Assembly (NCBI RefSeq): GCF_028688795.1 | Contig: NZ_JAQTXM010000013.1 | Coordinates: 1-64,000, forward strand | Source of the DNA: Rhodoferax sp. | GTDB lineage: Bacteria > Pseudomonadota > Gammaproteobacteria > Burkholderiales > Burkholderiaceae_C | Length of the DNA stretch: 64,000 nt | Direction: 5' to 3' | In this document: in pieces, positions 34,842-42,507 of the stretch | Layout of the letters: each line of letters begins with the position of its first letter | How positions within the stretch are numbered: the stretch's first letter is position 1 | Program-made: the position numbers and the translations under genes | Notes under the pieces: generated by a model | Database searches by the model: none | What the model was told of the DNA's origin: nothing | What the model saw: only the letters and a program-made list of their open reading frames with translations

Positions 34842-35774
34842 ATGAGAAAATTCTATTTAGCTCCTGTTTTGGTGGCCGTCGCCACGCTCATTGGCGCTTG
34901 CAGCTCAGTGCCCACCACTACTGGCCTGCTTGAGCAAGCGCGCAGTGACTACCGTGTGGCACAAAACAACCCCAACACCCAAACCTATGCCCCGCTTGAA
35001 ATGAAGCAGGCCAGCGAAGCCATGGCTTTGGCCAATGTGGAGGCCAACGACCGCGCCAGCGCCACAAAAGTCGACCAACTGGCTTACATTGCCAAGCAAA
35101 AGATTGCATTAACGCAAGAAGTCACCAAGCGCAAAGTGGCCGAGGCTGAGGTGGCCAATGCTGGCAAGCAGCGTGACCAGTTGCGGCTGGACCAGCGCAC
35201 CAATGAAGCCAATGCCGCCACCCTCAGTGCCGACCGCGCCAAGCAAGAGGCGCTGATTGCCCAAAGCAACGCCGCCCAAGCCCAGCGCCAAGCCCAGATG
35301 GCCCAGGTTGATGCCGCCAATTCACAGCGTCAAACGCAAGAAGCGCAGGCCCGTTCGGCCCAGCTTGAAGCCCAGTTGAACGATTTGGCCGCCAAAAAAA
35401 CTGCACGTGGCCTGGTGATCACGCTGGGTGACGTGTTGTTTGGCACCGATCTTTCAAGCCTGACACCTGCGGGCATGAACACGGCGCAAAAGCTGGCCAA
35501 TGTGTTGCAACAAAATCCCAAACTGACTGTATTGGTGGAGGGGTTTGCCGACAGCACGGGTGCGGCAGACTACAACCAGGCGCTGTCTGAGCGGCGTGCC
35601 GGCGCGGTGCAAAACGCCATGCAAGGGTTTGGCATTGCGCGTGAACGTGTTGCTGTGCGCGGTTATGGCGAGGCCTATCCGGTGGCCGCCAATGATTCCG
35701 CTGGCAACCGGCAGTTGAACCGTCGGGTGGAGATTGTGTTGTCGGATGACAATGGTAAGGTGATGGCGCGCTGA
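34842..35774 (+). CDS. DUF4398-OmpA lipoprotein
   Basis: 310 residues. A lipoprotein signal (VAVATLIGACSS) precedes a DUF4398-like helix (YAPLEMKQASEAMALANVEA) and a long Gln/Ala coiled coil (~100-185). The C-terminal OmpA domain has FGTDLSSLTPAG, VEGFADSTG and NRQLNRRVEIVL, the peptidoglycan-binding residues. It should tether outer membrane to cell wall. Confidence 0.9.
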   Translation: MRKFYLAPVLVAVATLIGACSSVPTTTGLLEQARSDYRVAQNNPNTQTYAPLEMKQASEAMALANVEANDRASATKVDQLAYIAKQKIALTQEVTKRKVAEAEVANAGKQRDQLRLDQRTNEANAATLSADRAKQEALIAQSNAAQAQRQAQMAQVDAANSQRQTQEAQARSAQLEAQLNDLAAKKTARGLVITLGDVLFGTDLSSLTPAGMNTAQKLANVLQQNPKLTVLVEGFADSTGAADYNQALSERRAGAVQNAMQGFGIARERVAVRGYGEAYPVAANDSAGNRQLNRRVEIVLSDDNGKVMAR

Positions 35775-35800
35775 TTTTCTTGCCGGAGTCAGGCCAGTTC

Positions 35801-35832
35801 AAAGGGCCCACGGCAAGTTGCCGGGGCCCTTT
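35801..35832. terminator. bidirectional terminator
   Basis: AAAGGGCCC and GGGCCCTTT arms enclose a second inverted repeat (CGGCAA/TTGCCG). TTTTCT follows on the plus strand and A residues precede. It lies between the convergent OmpA and BrkB genes. Confidence 0.85.
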
Positions 35833-35833
35833 T

Positions 35834-36727
35834 CTAAGCGGTCATGTTATTCAACGGTTCTGCTTGCGCCTGCGCTCTTCTTGACCCAAACAAGTTGGCG
35901 TAAACCCAGGTGAATTCGGCGCCCATCAGGAAGATTTGGGCTGAGTAATACACCCACAGCAGCACCACTACCAAGGAGCCGGCGGCGCCAAAGCCCGACA
36001 CGATGCCGCTGCCGCCAATGTACGCACCAATCAGGGCTTTACCCAGGCTGAACAGCAGGGCGGTGAAGATGGCGCCGGTCCACACATCACGCCACTGCAC
36101 ATGGGCGCGCGGCATTACTTTGTAGATCAGGGCAAACATGGCGGTGACCAGTGCAAAGCCGGCCAAGGCGTTGCTGACGCTGGCAATGGCCATCCAGCCA
36201 CCAAACAGCGGGCTCCACAGGCGTTCCATGGTGGCAAGCGCAGCGCTCAGCACCAGCGACACCATCAGCAAAAAACCAATTACCAAAATCATGCCAAAGG
36301 ACAGTAAGCGAGCGCGCAGCAGGTTGAGCCAGCCGCTCAACGGCACTTTGGTGGGCACGCGCCAGATGCGGTCCAAGGCGCTTTGCAACTCGCCAAACAC
36401 GGTGGTGGCACCCACCAGCAGCAGCACCACACCCAGCACGGTGGCCGCCTTGCCCTCGGCTGGTTTGCCAACGCTGGCCAGCAGGGCTTGCACGGCGCCG
36501 GCGCCTGCATCGCCCATCAGGGCGCGCAGTTGTGACTCGATTTCGCCGCGCGCAGCTTCTTGGCCAAACACCAGTCCGGCCACCGCGATCACAATCAACA
36601 GCAAGGGGGCGAGTGAAAACAAGGTGTAGTAGGCCAACGCTGCACCCATGCTGGGCACATCGTCGTCTACCCAATTGGCAAAGACTTTTTTTAGCAGCGC
36701 CCAGTACAGCGGCAGGTCAAATGGCAT
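35834..36727 (-). CDS. YihY/BrkB-family inner-membrane protein
   Basis: About 297 residues with six hydrophobic helices. DDVPSMGAALAYYTLFSLAPLLLIVIA is split over the first helix and is the family signature, along with LWVYYSAQIFLMGAEFTWVYA near the end. The start at 36727 (ATG) is chosen over the TTG two codons upstream. The function of the family is not settled; the name 'ribonuclease BN' is historical. Confidence 0.9.
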   Translation of the reverse strand: MPFDLPLYWALLKKVFANWVDDDVPSMGAALAYYTLFSLAPLLLIVIAVAGLVFGQEAARGEIESQLRALMGDAGAGAVQALLASVGKPAEGKAATVLGVVLLLVGATTVFGELQSALDRIWRVPTKVPLSGWLNLLRARLLSFGMILVIGFLLMVSLVLSAALATMERLWSPLFGGWMAIASVSNALAGFALVTAMFALIYKVMPRAHVQWRDVWTGAIFTALLFSLGKALIGAYIGGSGIVSGFGAAGSLVVVLLWVYYSAQIFLMGAEFTWVYANLFGSRRAQAQAEPLNNMTA

Positions 36728-36754
36728 GGTCAAAAGGGCAAGGAAATTGGGGGC

Positions 36755-37645
36755 TCAAGGCGTAGATTGTTGCCGAATCACCTCGGCGCGTTTCATCTCA
36801 AGGTAGGCTGGGCGGTCTAGCTCGTGCAGCTGGCGCGGGTAACGCTCCACCGCCGTGAACCAGGCTTGCAAGCGATTTTCAAGTTGCGCTGAAGGCGGCT
36901 CAGATTGCGACGCCAAAAAACTGTCGATGGCCAAGTAATAACGCATGGTGTTACGTTCCACCACACCGCGCACGCCAGTGACCAAGTCCAGCTCACCGCT
37001 GTCGTTTGGGTCAACCAAAGTAAAACCCACCTTACCCGCGCCAATGGTGGCCAGATAGGCCTGCATGGCCACGCGCCCGGCAAAGCCCACACCGTAGGCG
37101 TAGGTTAAATGCAGAAACGACTTGGTTTTGGAGAGTTCAACCACCTCCATCTGGATCAGGTAGTCACGCGTGCCCAGCGGCCCGGTTTTGGCGTTGAGGG
37201 TGGTTGCAAAATAATTTGGCGTCGCAGCGGTTTCTTGGTAAATAAAGTCTACGCGCGCAGCGTCAACCAGTGTTTGGGGTGTTTTTTTGCCAATGTAGAC
37301 CCGAAGCATGGTGCCTGTGGGTTGCGCAATGGCTTGGCAGTATTTGGTGTTGATATGCAAGATCATCACCTGGCACCAGTTGCTGGGGCTCTTAAGCCCG
37401 GCGCTGACAGTGGCAAATGGGTACGCCACCACGGCGTAAATGTCGCCTTGCAGGCCTTCGGCAGTTTCTACCGAATACAGCACCAAAGGTCGACCAAAGG
37501 GATTTTTTTGCAAGGGTGCGCTCAGGCGTGTGTACTGGGCTTGCAGCGCCGTGGCAGATTCAGCCGCCGAGATTGCTCCAGCGCCAAAGCTGGCAAAAAT
37601 TGACGCGGCCGCCAGCAGGCCAATCCGCCAGCCAGCGCCGCTCAT
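36755..37645 (-). CDS. secreted hypothetical protein
   Basis: 296 residues with a signal peptide (LLAAASIFASFGAGAISAAE) and no domain I recognise. Features are KNPFGRPLVLYSVETAEGLQ, a Cys pair (NWCQ and KYCQ) and a helical C-terminus AWFTAVERYPRQLHELDR. It follows the glycine-zipper gene by three bases, so it is co-transcribed with it and probably periplasmic or outer-membrane linked. Confidence 0.7.
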   Translation of the reverse strand: MSGAGWRIGLLAAASIFASFGAGAISAAESATALQAQYTRLSAPLQKNPFGRPLVLYSVETAEGLQGDIYAVVAYPFATVSAGLKSPSNWCQVMILHINTKYCQAIAQPTGTMLRVYIGKKTPQTLVDAARVDFIYQETAATPNYFATTLNAKTGPLGTRDYLIQMEVVELSKTKSFLHLTYAYGVGFAGRVAMQAYLATIGAGKVGFTLVDPNDSGELDLVTGVRGVVERNTMRYYLAIDSFLASQSEPPSAQLENRLQAWFTAVERYPRQLHELDRPAYLEMKRAEVIRQQSTP

Positions 37646-37648
37646 GGC

Positions 37649-37864
37649 TTACTTGGTGACTTCGTGACCAATCACGCCGCCCACTGCCGCGCCAGCAGCT
37701 GTGCCGAGCAGGCCGCCACCAATCACATTGCCAGCGACACCGCCGATGACAGCACCAGTGGCTGTGCCTTGTTCTTGATGAGTCATGCCTGCGCAACCGC
37801 CGAGGCCCAAAGCGGCTACCAAAAGAACGGCGGGCAAAACAGAAAAGCGTTGAGTAAAGTTCAT
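37649..37864 (-). CDS. glycine-zipper lipoprotein
   Basis: 71 residues. Signal and lipobox LGLGGC, then repeated G-x-x-x-G (GAVIGGVAGNVIGGG and AAGAAVGGVIGHE), the glycine-zipper 2TM pattern of small outer-membrane stress proteins. GGAGA lies six bases before the ATG. It carries an upstream CGCACAGAC motif. Confidence 0.85.
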   Translation of the reverse strand: MNFTQRFSVLPAVLLVAALGLGGCAGMTHQEQGTATGAVIGGVAGNVIGGGLLGTAAGAAVGGVIGHEVTK

Positions 37865-37956
37865 GAGAATTCTCCAGGACAGTTAAAAATCAGGCCGCAC
37901 CATGCAGAGCATTTTGGTGTGGAAGAGCCGTTATTTTTAGCCCGTGGCGCTTTGGC

Positions 37957-37970
37957 GTCTGTGCGCCTGC
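37957..37970 (-). promoter_or_regulatory. CGCACAGAC motif upstream of the glycine-zipper gene
   Basis: On the minus strand it reads GCAGGCGCACAGAC, oriented toward the gene starting at 37864, ~93 bp away. Confidence 0.4.
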
Positions 37971-38017
37971 ACACACAAGCCGCAAACAGGCTCGGTTGGT
38001 TTTTGGGGTGCTATGTG

Positions 38018-38032
38018 GGCCAACGCACGGAC
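38018..38032 (+). promoter_or_regulatory. CGCACGGAC motif variant
   Basis: GGCCAACGCACGGAC, oriented toward the hybrid kinase at 38211. One base differs from the core. It shares the intergenic region with the copy at 37957, in the opposite orientation. Confidence 0.35.
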
Positions 38033-38210
38033 ACAGTTTGTGCCGCCTCTTAACCTTGTGACATGGCAATCCATACCGACAACGGGCTCAGCATGAAGGG
38101 CAGCGCGCCAGATGCGTGTATAACGGGTTCGGGCGCGTTCTGCGCCTCGGGTCGTGCGAGCTCTTCACCCCTTCGCACTTTGATCTAGCCCGACCCACGA
38201 GACGACCCCC

Positions 38211-41200
38211 TTGAAAATCATCCCTAAGACACTGTCCTGGTTGGCTGGCGCCTTGCTGCTGCTGGCCGCTGGCATTGCGTTCATGTTCTGGTCTTACCAG
38301 CAGATATCGGTGGCTTCCAACCAGCGCCAGCACACGCGCCAAGTCATCAGCGTGGCCAATAGCCTGTTGTTTTCCTTGAAAGACGCTGAAACTGGGCAGC
38401 GTGGTTACGCCTTGACCGGTAATGAAGCCTATTTGCAGCCGTATTTGGCAGTGCGTGACACCATCAACGCACAATTTTTCGACTTGCAGGAGCTTAGCGG
38501 CAACTCGGGTTCTATGACCACTTTGAAGCCCTTGATCGACGCCAAAATGGTCGAGCTGGCCACGGTCATTGAGCTGCGTCGCAGTGGAAATTTGGCGGCT
38601 GCGCGCCAACTCATCGACGGCGGCACAGGCAAGAAGCAGATGGATTCAATTCGCGCCGAAATGGACAATTTCATTCAAGCGCAGACCGATGTCCAGTCGC
38701 TTAACGACTCGGCGTTTGATGCCAGCATGCACCGTTTGTTGATTGTGATGTCGGTTGTTGCTGCATTGGCAGTGCTTTTTGCCTTGGTGTTTGCTTATCT
38801 GTTTTTTCAAAAATCCCAACAACGGGCGAAGAATCTGGTGCACCTGGAAACCCAGCACTTGCTTGAGGTGCAAGAGGAAACCAACCAAAGGCTGGCGCAG
38901 GCCAACAAGCAGCTTGAAGAAAGCCAGCAAAAACTTGCTGTGACGCTCAATTCGATTGGTGACGCGGTCATTGCCACCGACGCCGCGGCTTGCGTGACCC
39001 TGCTCAACCCGGTGGCCGAAGCGCTCACTGGCTGGACGCAGGCGCAAGCGCTCGGGCAACCGGTCGACGTGGTGTTTCACATCGTCAACAAAGACACCCG
39101 CATGCTGGCCAAAATACCGGTGGCGGACGCTTTGGAACACGGCACCGTGCAGGGGCTGGCCAACCACACTGTGCTGATTGCCCGCGATGCGCGTGAATTT
39201 GATATCTCCGACAGTTGCGCCCCAATTCGGGATGCTGCTGGCTTGGTGGTGGGCGCGGTGCTGGTGTTTCGCAATGTGTCCGACGAATACGCTGTGCAGC
39301 AAACCCTGCGCGACAGCGCAGCGCTGGTGCAAACCATTCTGAACACGGTGGCCGATGGGCTGGTGACAGTGCATGCCGATGGCGGCACCATCGAGACAAC
39401 CAACCCGGCCATTGAGTTGCTGTTTGGTTACAGCGCTGCCGAGCTGGCCGGCAAACCCTTGAGCGTGCTGATACCCGAGCTGGAGCAAGACCAGCGCCAT
39501 GTGTCGCTGGAATATTACGAAGCCAGCGATGCCGACCGTGCCTTGGGGCTTGGCCGAGAGGTGATGGGCCTGCGCAAGAACGGAAGCGTGTTTCCGCTGG
39601 AAATTTCTGCCAGTGAAATGACGCTGCGCGGGCAGCGCTACTTCACCGGCATCTTGCGTGACATCAGCGCTCGCAAGCAGGCTGAAGAGGCCTTGCTCAA
39701 GGCGGGTGCCTTGCAAAAAGCCATTTTTGACAGCGCCAATTTTTCCAGCATTGCCACTGACGCCAGGGGTGTGATCCAGATTTTCAATGTCGGCGCCGAA
39801 CGCATGCTGGGTTTTACTGCCGCTGAGGTCATGAACCAGCGCACCCCTGCTGACATTTCAGACCCGCATGAAATTGTGGCCCGCGCCAAGGCCCTGAGCG
39901 TTGAGTTGGGTCGGCCCATCACGCCTGGCTTTGAGGCTCTGGTGTTCAAGGCCTCACGCGGCATAGAAGACATTTACGAGCTGACCTACATTCGCAAAGA
40001 CGGTAGCCGCGTGCCCGCGCTGGTTTCTGTCACCGCCTTGCGCGACGACACCAACGCCATCATTGGCTACCTGTTGATTGGCACCGACAACACCGCGCGT
40101 CAGGCCGCAGAAGTTGAGCGCACCCGGCTAGACCAGCTGCTGCGCAACAAAAATGCCGAACTGGAGATTGCCAGAAACGTGGCCGACAAGGCCAACTTGG
40201 CCAAATCAGACTTCTTGTCCAACATGAGCCACGAGCTGCGCTCCCCGCTCAACGCCATTTTGGGCTTCGCGCAGCTGCTGGAAATGGGCGTGCCCGCGCC
40301 CACGCCCACACAAACCGCCAGCGTTGGCCAGATCCTCAAGGCGGGCTGGTATTTGCTGGAACTCATCAACGAGATTCTTGATCTGGCCCTGATTGAATCG
40401 GGTCGCCTGTCGATGTCGCTGGAACCCACCTCGCTGCACGACCTGATGCAAGACTGCCAGGCCATGATTGCCCCGCAAGCCCAGCAAAAAGGCATTCGCC
40501 TCACCTTTGCGGACGTGGACAAAGCCACCTTCGTCATCGCTGACCGCACCCGGCTCAAGCAGGTGGTGGTGAATTTGCTGTCAAACGCTATCAAATACAA
40601 CCGCCCCGGCGGCATTGCCGAAGTGAGCTATCGGGTGCATTCCAGCGGGCGCTTGCGCATCAGCGTGCGCGACACCGGCTTGGGGCTGTCCGAGCAAAAG
40701 ATTGCCTTGCTGTTTCAGCCCTTCAACCGTCTGGGCCAAGAGGCCGGCTCAGAAGAAGGCACCGGCATTGGCCTGGTGGTGAGCCGCCGCCTGGTGGAGC
40801 TGATGGGTGGGCAAATTGGCCTGACCAGTACCGTGGGTGTGGGGAGCGTGTTCTGGTTTGAATTGAGCTCGGCGCTGGCACCGCAACTGCACATGGATAT
40901 GCAGTCGATCGACACGGCTGCTGCTCCTCTTATGCCTTCTGATATTGGCATACGCACCGTGCTGTATGTGGAAGACAACCAGGCCAACATGGCGCTGGTG
41001 GAGCAATTGGTGGCGCGCCGCCCCGAGTTGCGGTTGCTGGGCGCCGTGGACGCCATGCGCGGCATTGCCATGGCCCGTGCGCACCAGCCAGATTTGATTT
41101 TGATGGACATCAACCTGCCCGGCATCAGCGGTATGGAGGCCCTGGCCATCTTGCTGGGCGATGCGGCCACCCGGCATATTCCGGTGCTGGCCCTGAGCGC

Positions 41201-41348
41201 CAACGCCATGCCGCGTGACATTGAAAAAGGCATGGCGGCTGGCTTCTTCCGCTACCTCACCAAGCCAATCCGGGTCAATGAATTCATGGCGGCCCTTGAC
41301 GAAGGGTTGGCGCTGGCCACTGCACGCGCTGAAGCCACCACGTTTTGA
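38211..41348 (+). CDS. CHASE3-PAS hybrid histidine kinase with receiver
   Basis: 1045 residues. Helix ~8-28, a CHASE3 periplasmic domain (LKDAETGQRGYALTGNEAYL) and helix ~180-200 precede three PAS domains (~240-630). HisKA has MSHELRSPLNAILGFAQLLE (phospho-His in SHELR). HATPase motifs are NLLSNAIKYN, RDTGLGLS and GTGIGL. A C-terminal receiver follows with LYVEDNQANM, LMDINLP (Asp) and the Lys of LTKPI. The start is a TTG without a clear ribosome site, so the N-terminus is provisional. It is 12 bp upstream of the REC-GGDEF gene, its likely output. Confidence 0.9.
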   Translation: MKIIPKTLSWLAGALLLLAAGIAFMFWSYQQISVASNQRQHTRQVISVANSLLFSLKDAETGQRGYALTGNEAYLQPYLAVRDTINAQFFDLQELSGNSGSMTTLKPLIDAKMVELATVIELRRSGNLAAARQLIDGGTGKKQMDSIRAEMDNFIQAQTDVQSLNDSAFDASMHRLLIVMSVVAALAVLFALVFAYLFFQKSQQRAKNLVHLETQHLLEVQEETNQRLAQANKQLEESQQKLAVTLNSIGDAVIATDAAACVTLLNPVAEALTGWTQAQALGQPVDVVFHIVNKDTRMLAKIPVADALEHGTVQGLANHTVLIARDAREFDISDSCAPIRDAAGLVVGAVLVFRNVSDEYAVQQTLRDSAALVQTILNTVADGLVTVHADGGTIETTNPAIELLFGYSAAELAGKPLSVLIPELEQDQRHVSLEYYEASDADRALGLGREVMGLRKNGSVFPLEISASEMTLRGQRYFTGILRDISARKQAEEALLKAGALQKAIFDSANFSSIATDARGVIQIFNVGAERMLGFTAAEVMNQRTPADISDPHEIVARAKALSVELGRPITPGFEALVFKASRGIEDIYELTYIRKDGSRVPALVSVTALRDDTNAIIGYLLIGTDNTARQAAEVERTRLDQLLRNKNAELEIARNVADKANLAKSDFLSNMSHELRSPLNAILGFAQLLEMGVPAPTPTQTASVGQILKAGWYLLELINEILDLALIESGRLSMSLEPTSLHDLMQDCQAMIAPQAQQKGIRLTFADVDKATFVIADRTRLKQVVVNLLSNAIKYNRPGGIAEVSYRVHSSGRLRISVRDTGLGLSEQKIALLFQPFNRLGQEAGSEEGTGIGLVVSRRLVELMGGQIGLTSTVGVGSVFWFELSSALAPQLHMDMQSIDTAAAPLMPSDIGIRTVLYVEDNQANMALVEQLVARRPELRLLGAVDAMRGIAMARAHQPDLILMDINLPGISGMEALAILLGDAATRHIPVLALSANAMPRDIEKGMAAGFFRYLTKPIRVNEFMAALDEGLALATARAEATTF

Positions 41349-41360
41349 CCCCGGTTTTTG

Positions 41361-42338
41361 ATGATCAGTCCCCGCGACATTCTTGCAGCACACATCCTGA
41401 TTGTTGATGACAACCAAGCCAATGTGGCGTTGCTGTCGCAGCTGCTGAATGAGGCCGGCTACCACAACCTGAGCGCCACGCGTGACCCGTTTTCGGTTTG
41501 TGACATGCACAGCACCCACGCCTACGACCTGATTTTGCTTGACCTGCAGATGCCCGGCATGGACGGCTTTGCGGTGATGCATGAACTGCAACAGATGGAG
41601 ACAGGGGGCTACACACCCGTTTTGGTGATTACCGCGCAGCCCGGCCACAAACTGCGGGCGCTGGCGTCTGGTGCCAAAGACTTCATTGCCAAACCCTTTG
41701 ATGTGGTTGAGGTCAAGACCCGTATTCACAACATGCTGGAAGTGCGCCTGCTTTACAAGCAACTTGAACAAGCAGTGAGCACCTTGAAATCGATTGCGCT
41801 GCATGACCCGCTGACCAACCTGCCCAATCGTCGCTTGCTGATGGACCGGCTGCAACAAGCCAGACTGGCCTCAGTGCGCTCCCAGCACCATTGCGCCCTG
41901 ATGTTTCTGGACATTGATCATTTCAAGCAGCTCAATGACACCCTGGGCCATGACATGGGCGACGCCTTGCTGCAGCAGGTGAGCGCGAGGCTGCTGGCCT
42001 GTGCCCGTGAGGGCGACAGCGTGGCGCGTTTTGGCGGCGACGAGTTTGTCGTGCTGCTGGACGGCTTGAGCCTGCAGCCCGGCGTGGCGGCAACACAAGC
42101 CGAGGTGATTGCCCACAAGATGCTCACTGCGCTGGGCCAGCCCTACCAACTGGACGCCCAGGCCTATAACGCCTCGCTGAGCATTGGTGTGGTGGTCTTT
42201 CTGGGTGAACAAGATGCCATTGGTGACTTGCTCAAAAAAGCCGACCTGGCCATGTACCAGGCCAAAAGCGGCGGTGGGCATACCGTGCGCTTTTTTGACC
42301 CTGCCGCGCAGCTGCCAACGCATGTCAGCCCGGCGTAG
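41361..42338 (+). CDS. REC-GGDEF response regulator (diguanylate cyclase)
   Basis: About 326 residues. The receiver has ILIVDDNQAN, LLDLQMPGMDG (phospho-Asp) and FIAKPF (Lys). GGDEF has VARFGGDEFV preceded by REGD (I-site). A WspR/PleD-type output: phosphorylation should promote dimerisation and c-di-GMP synthesis. It immediately follows the hybrid kinase. The receiver is very similar to that of the partial gene at 63553. Confidence 0.9.
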   Translation: MISPRDILAAHILIVDDNQANVALLSQLLNEAGYHNLSATRDPFSVCDMHSTHAYDLILLDLQMPGMDGFAVMHELQQMETGGYTPVLVITAQPGHKLRALASGAKDFIAKPFDVVEVKTRIHNMLEVRLLYKQLEQAVSTLKSIALHDPLTNLPNRRLLMDRLQQARLASVRSQHHCALMFLDIDHFKQLNDTLGHDMGDALLQQVSARLLACAREGDSVARFGGDEFVVLLDGLSLQPGVAATQAEVIAHKMLTALGQPYQLDAQAYNASLSIGVVVFLGEQDAIGDLLKKADLAMYQAKSGGGHTVRFFDPAAQLPTHVSPA

Positions 42339-42434
42339 CTCAAAATGCGCCCCAATTTTGTGCGTACCATGCTGGCCAACGCCGTTGATGCGGGTGTAAC
42401 CTGCAGCCGGGTTTTGACGGGCCACAGGCCTTGT

Positions 42435-42495
42435 TAAAAAATTTATGCTAAATCGGGCTCTAGCCCTTTAATATAAAGCGTAAGCAGCTATCAAT
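42435..42495 (+). repeat. dispersed Comamonadaceae-type repeat
   Basis: AAATCGGGCTCTAGCCC and ATAAAGCGTAAGCAGCTATC. Intergenic; it ends in front of the ribosome site of the CheB/CheR gene. Confidence 0.7.
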
Positions 42496-42507
42496 TAGGG
42501 AGTATTT

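Noticed and set aside
38646..41858. Long minus-strand frames (38646-39716, 40749-41858) over the hybrid kinase and regulator
   Set aside because: Typical reverse-frame openings in GC-rich kinase genes; the sense motifs are unambiguous.
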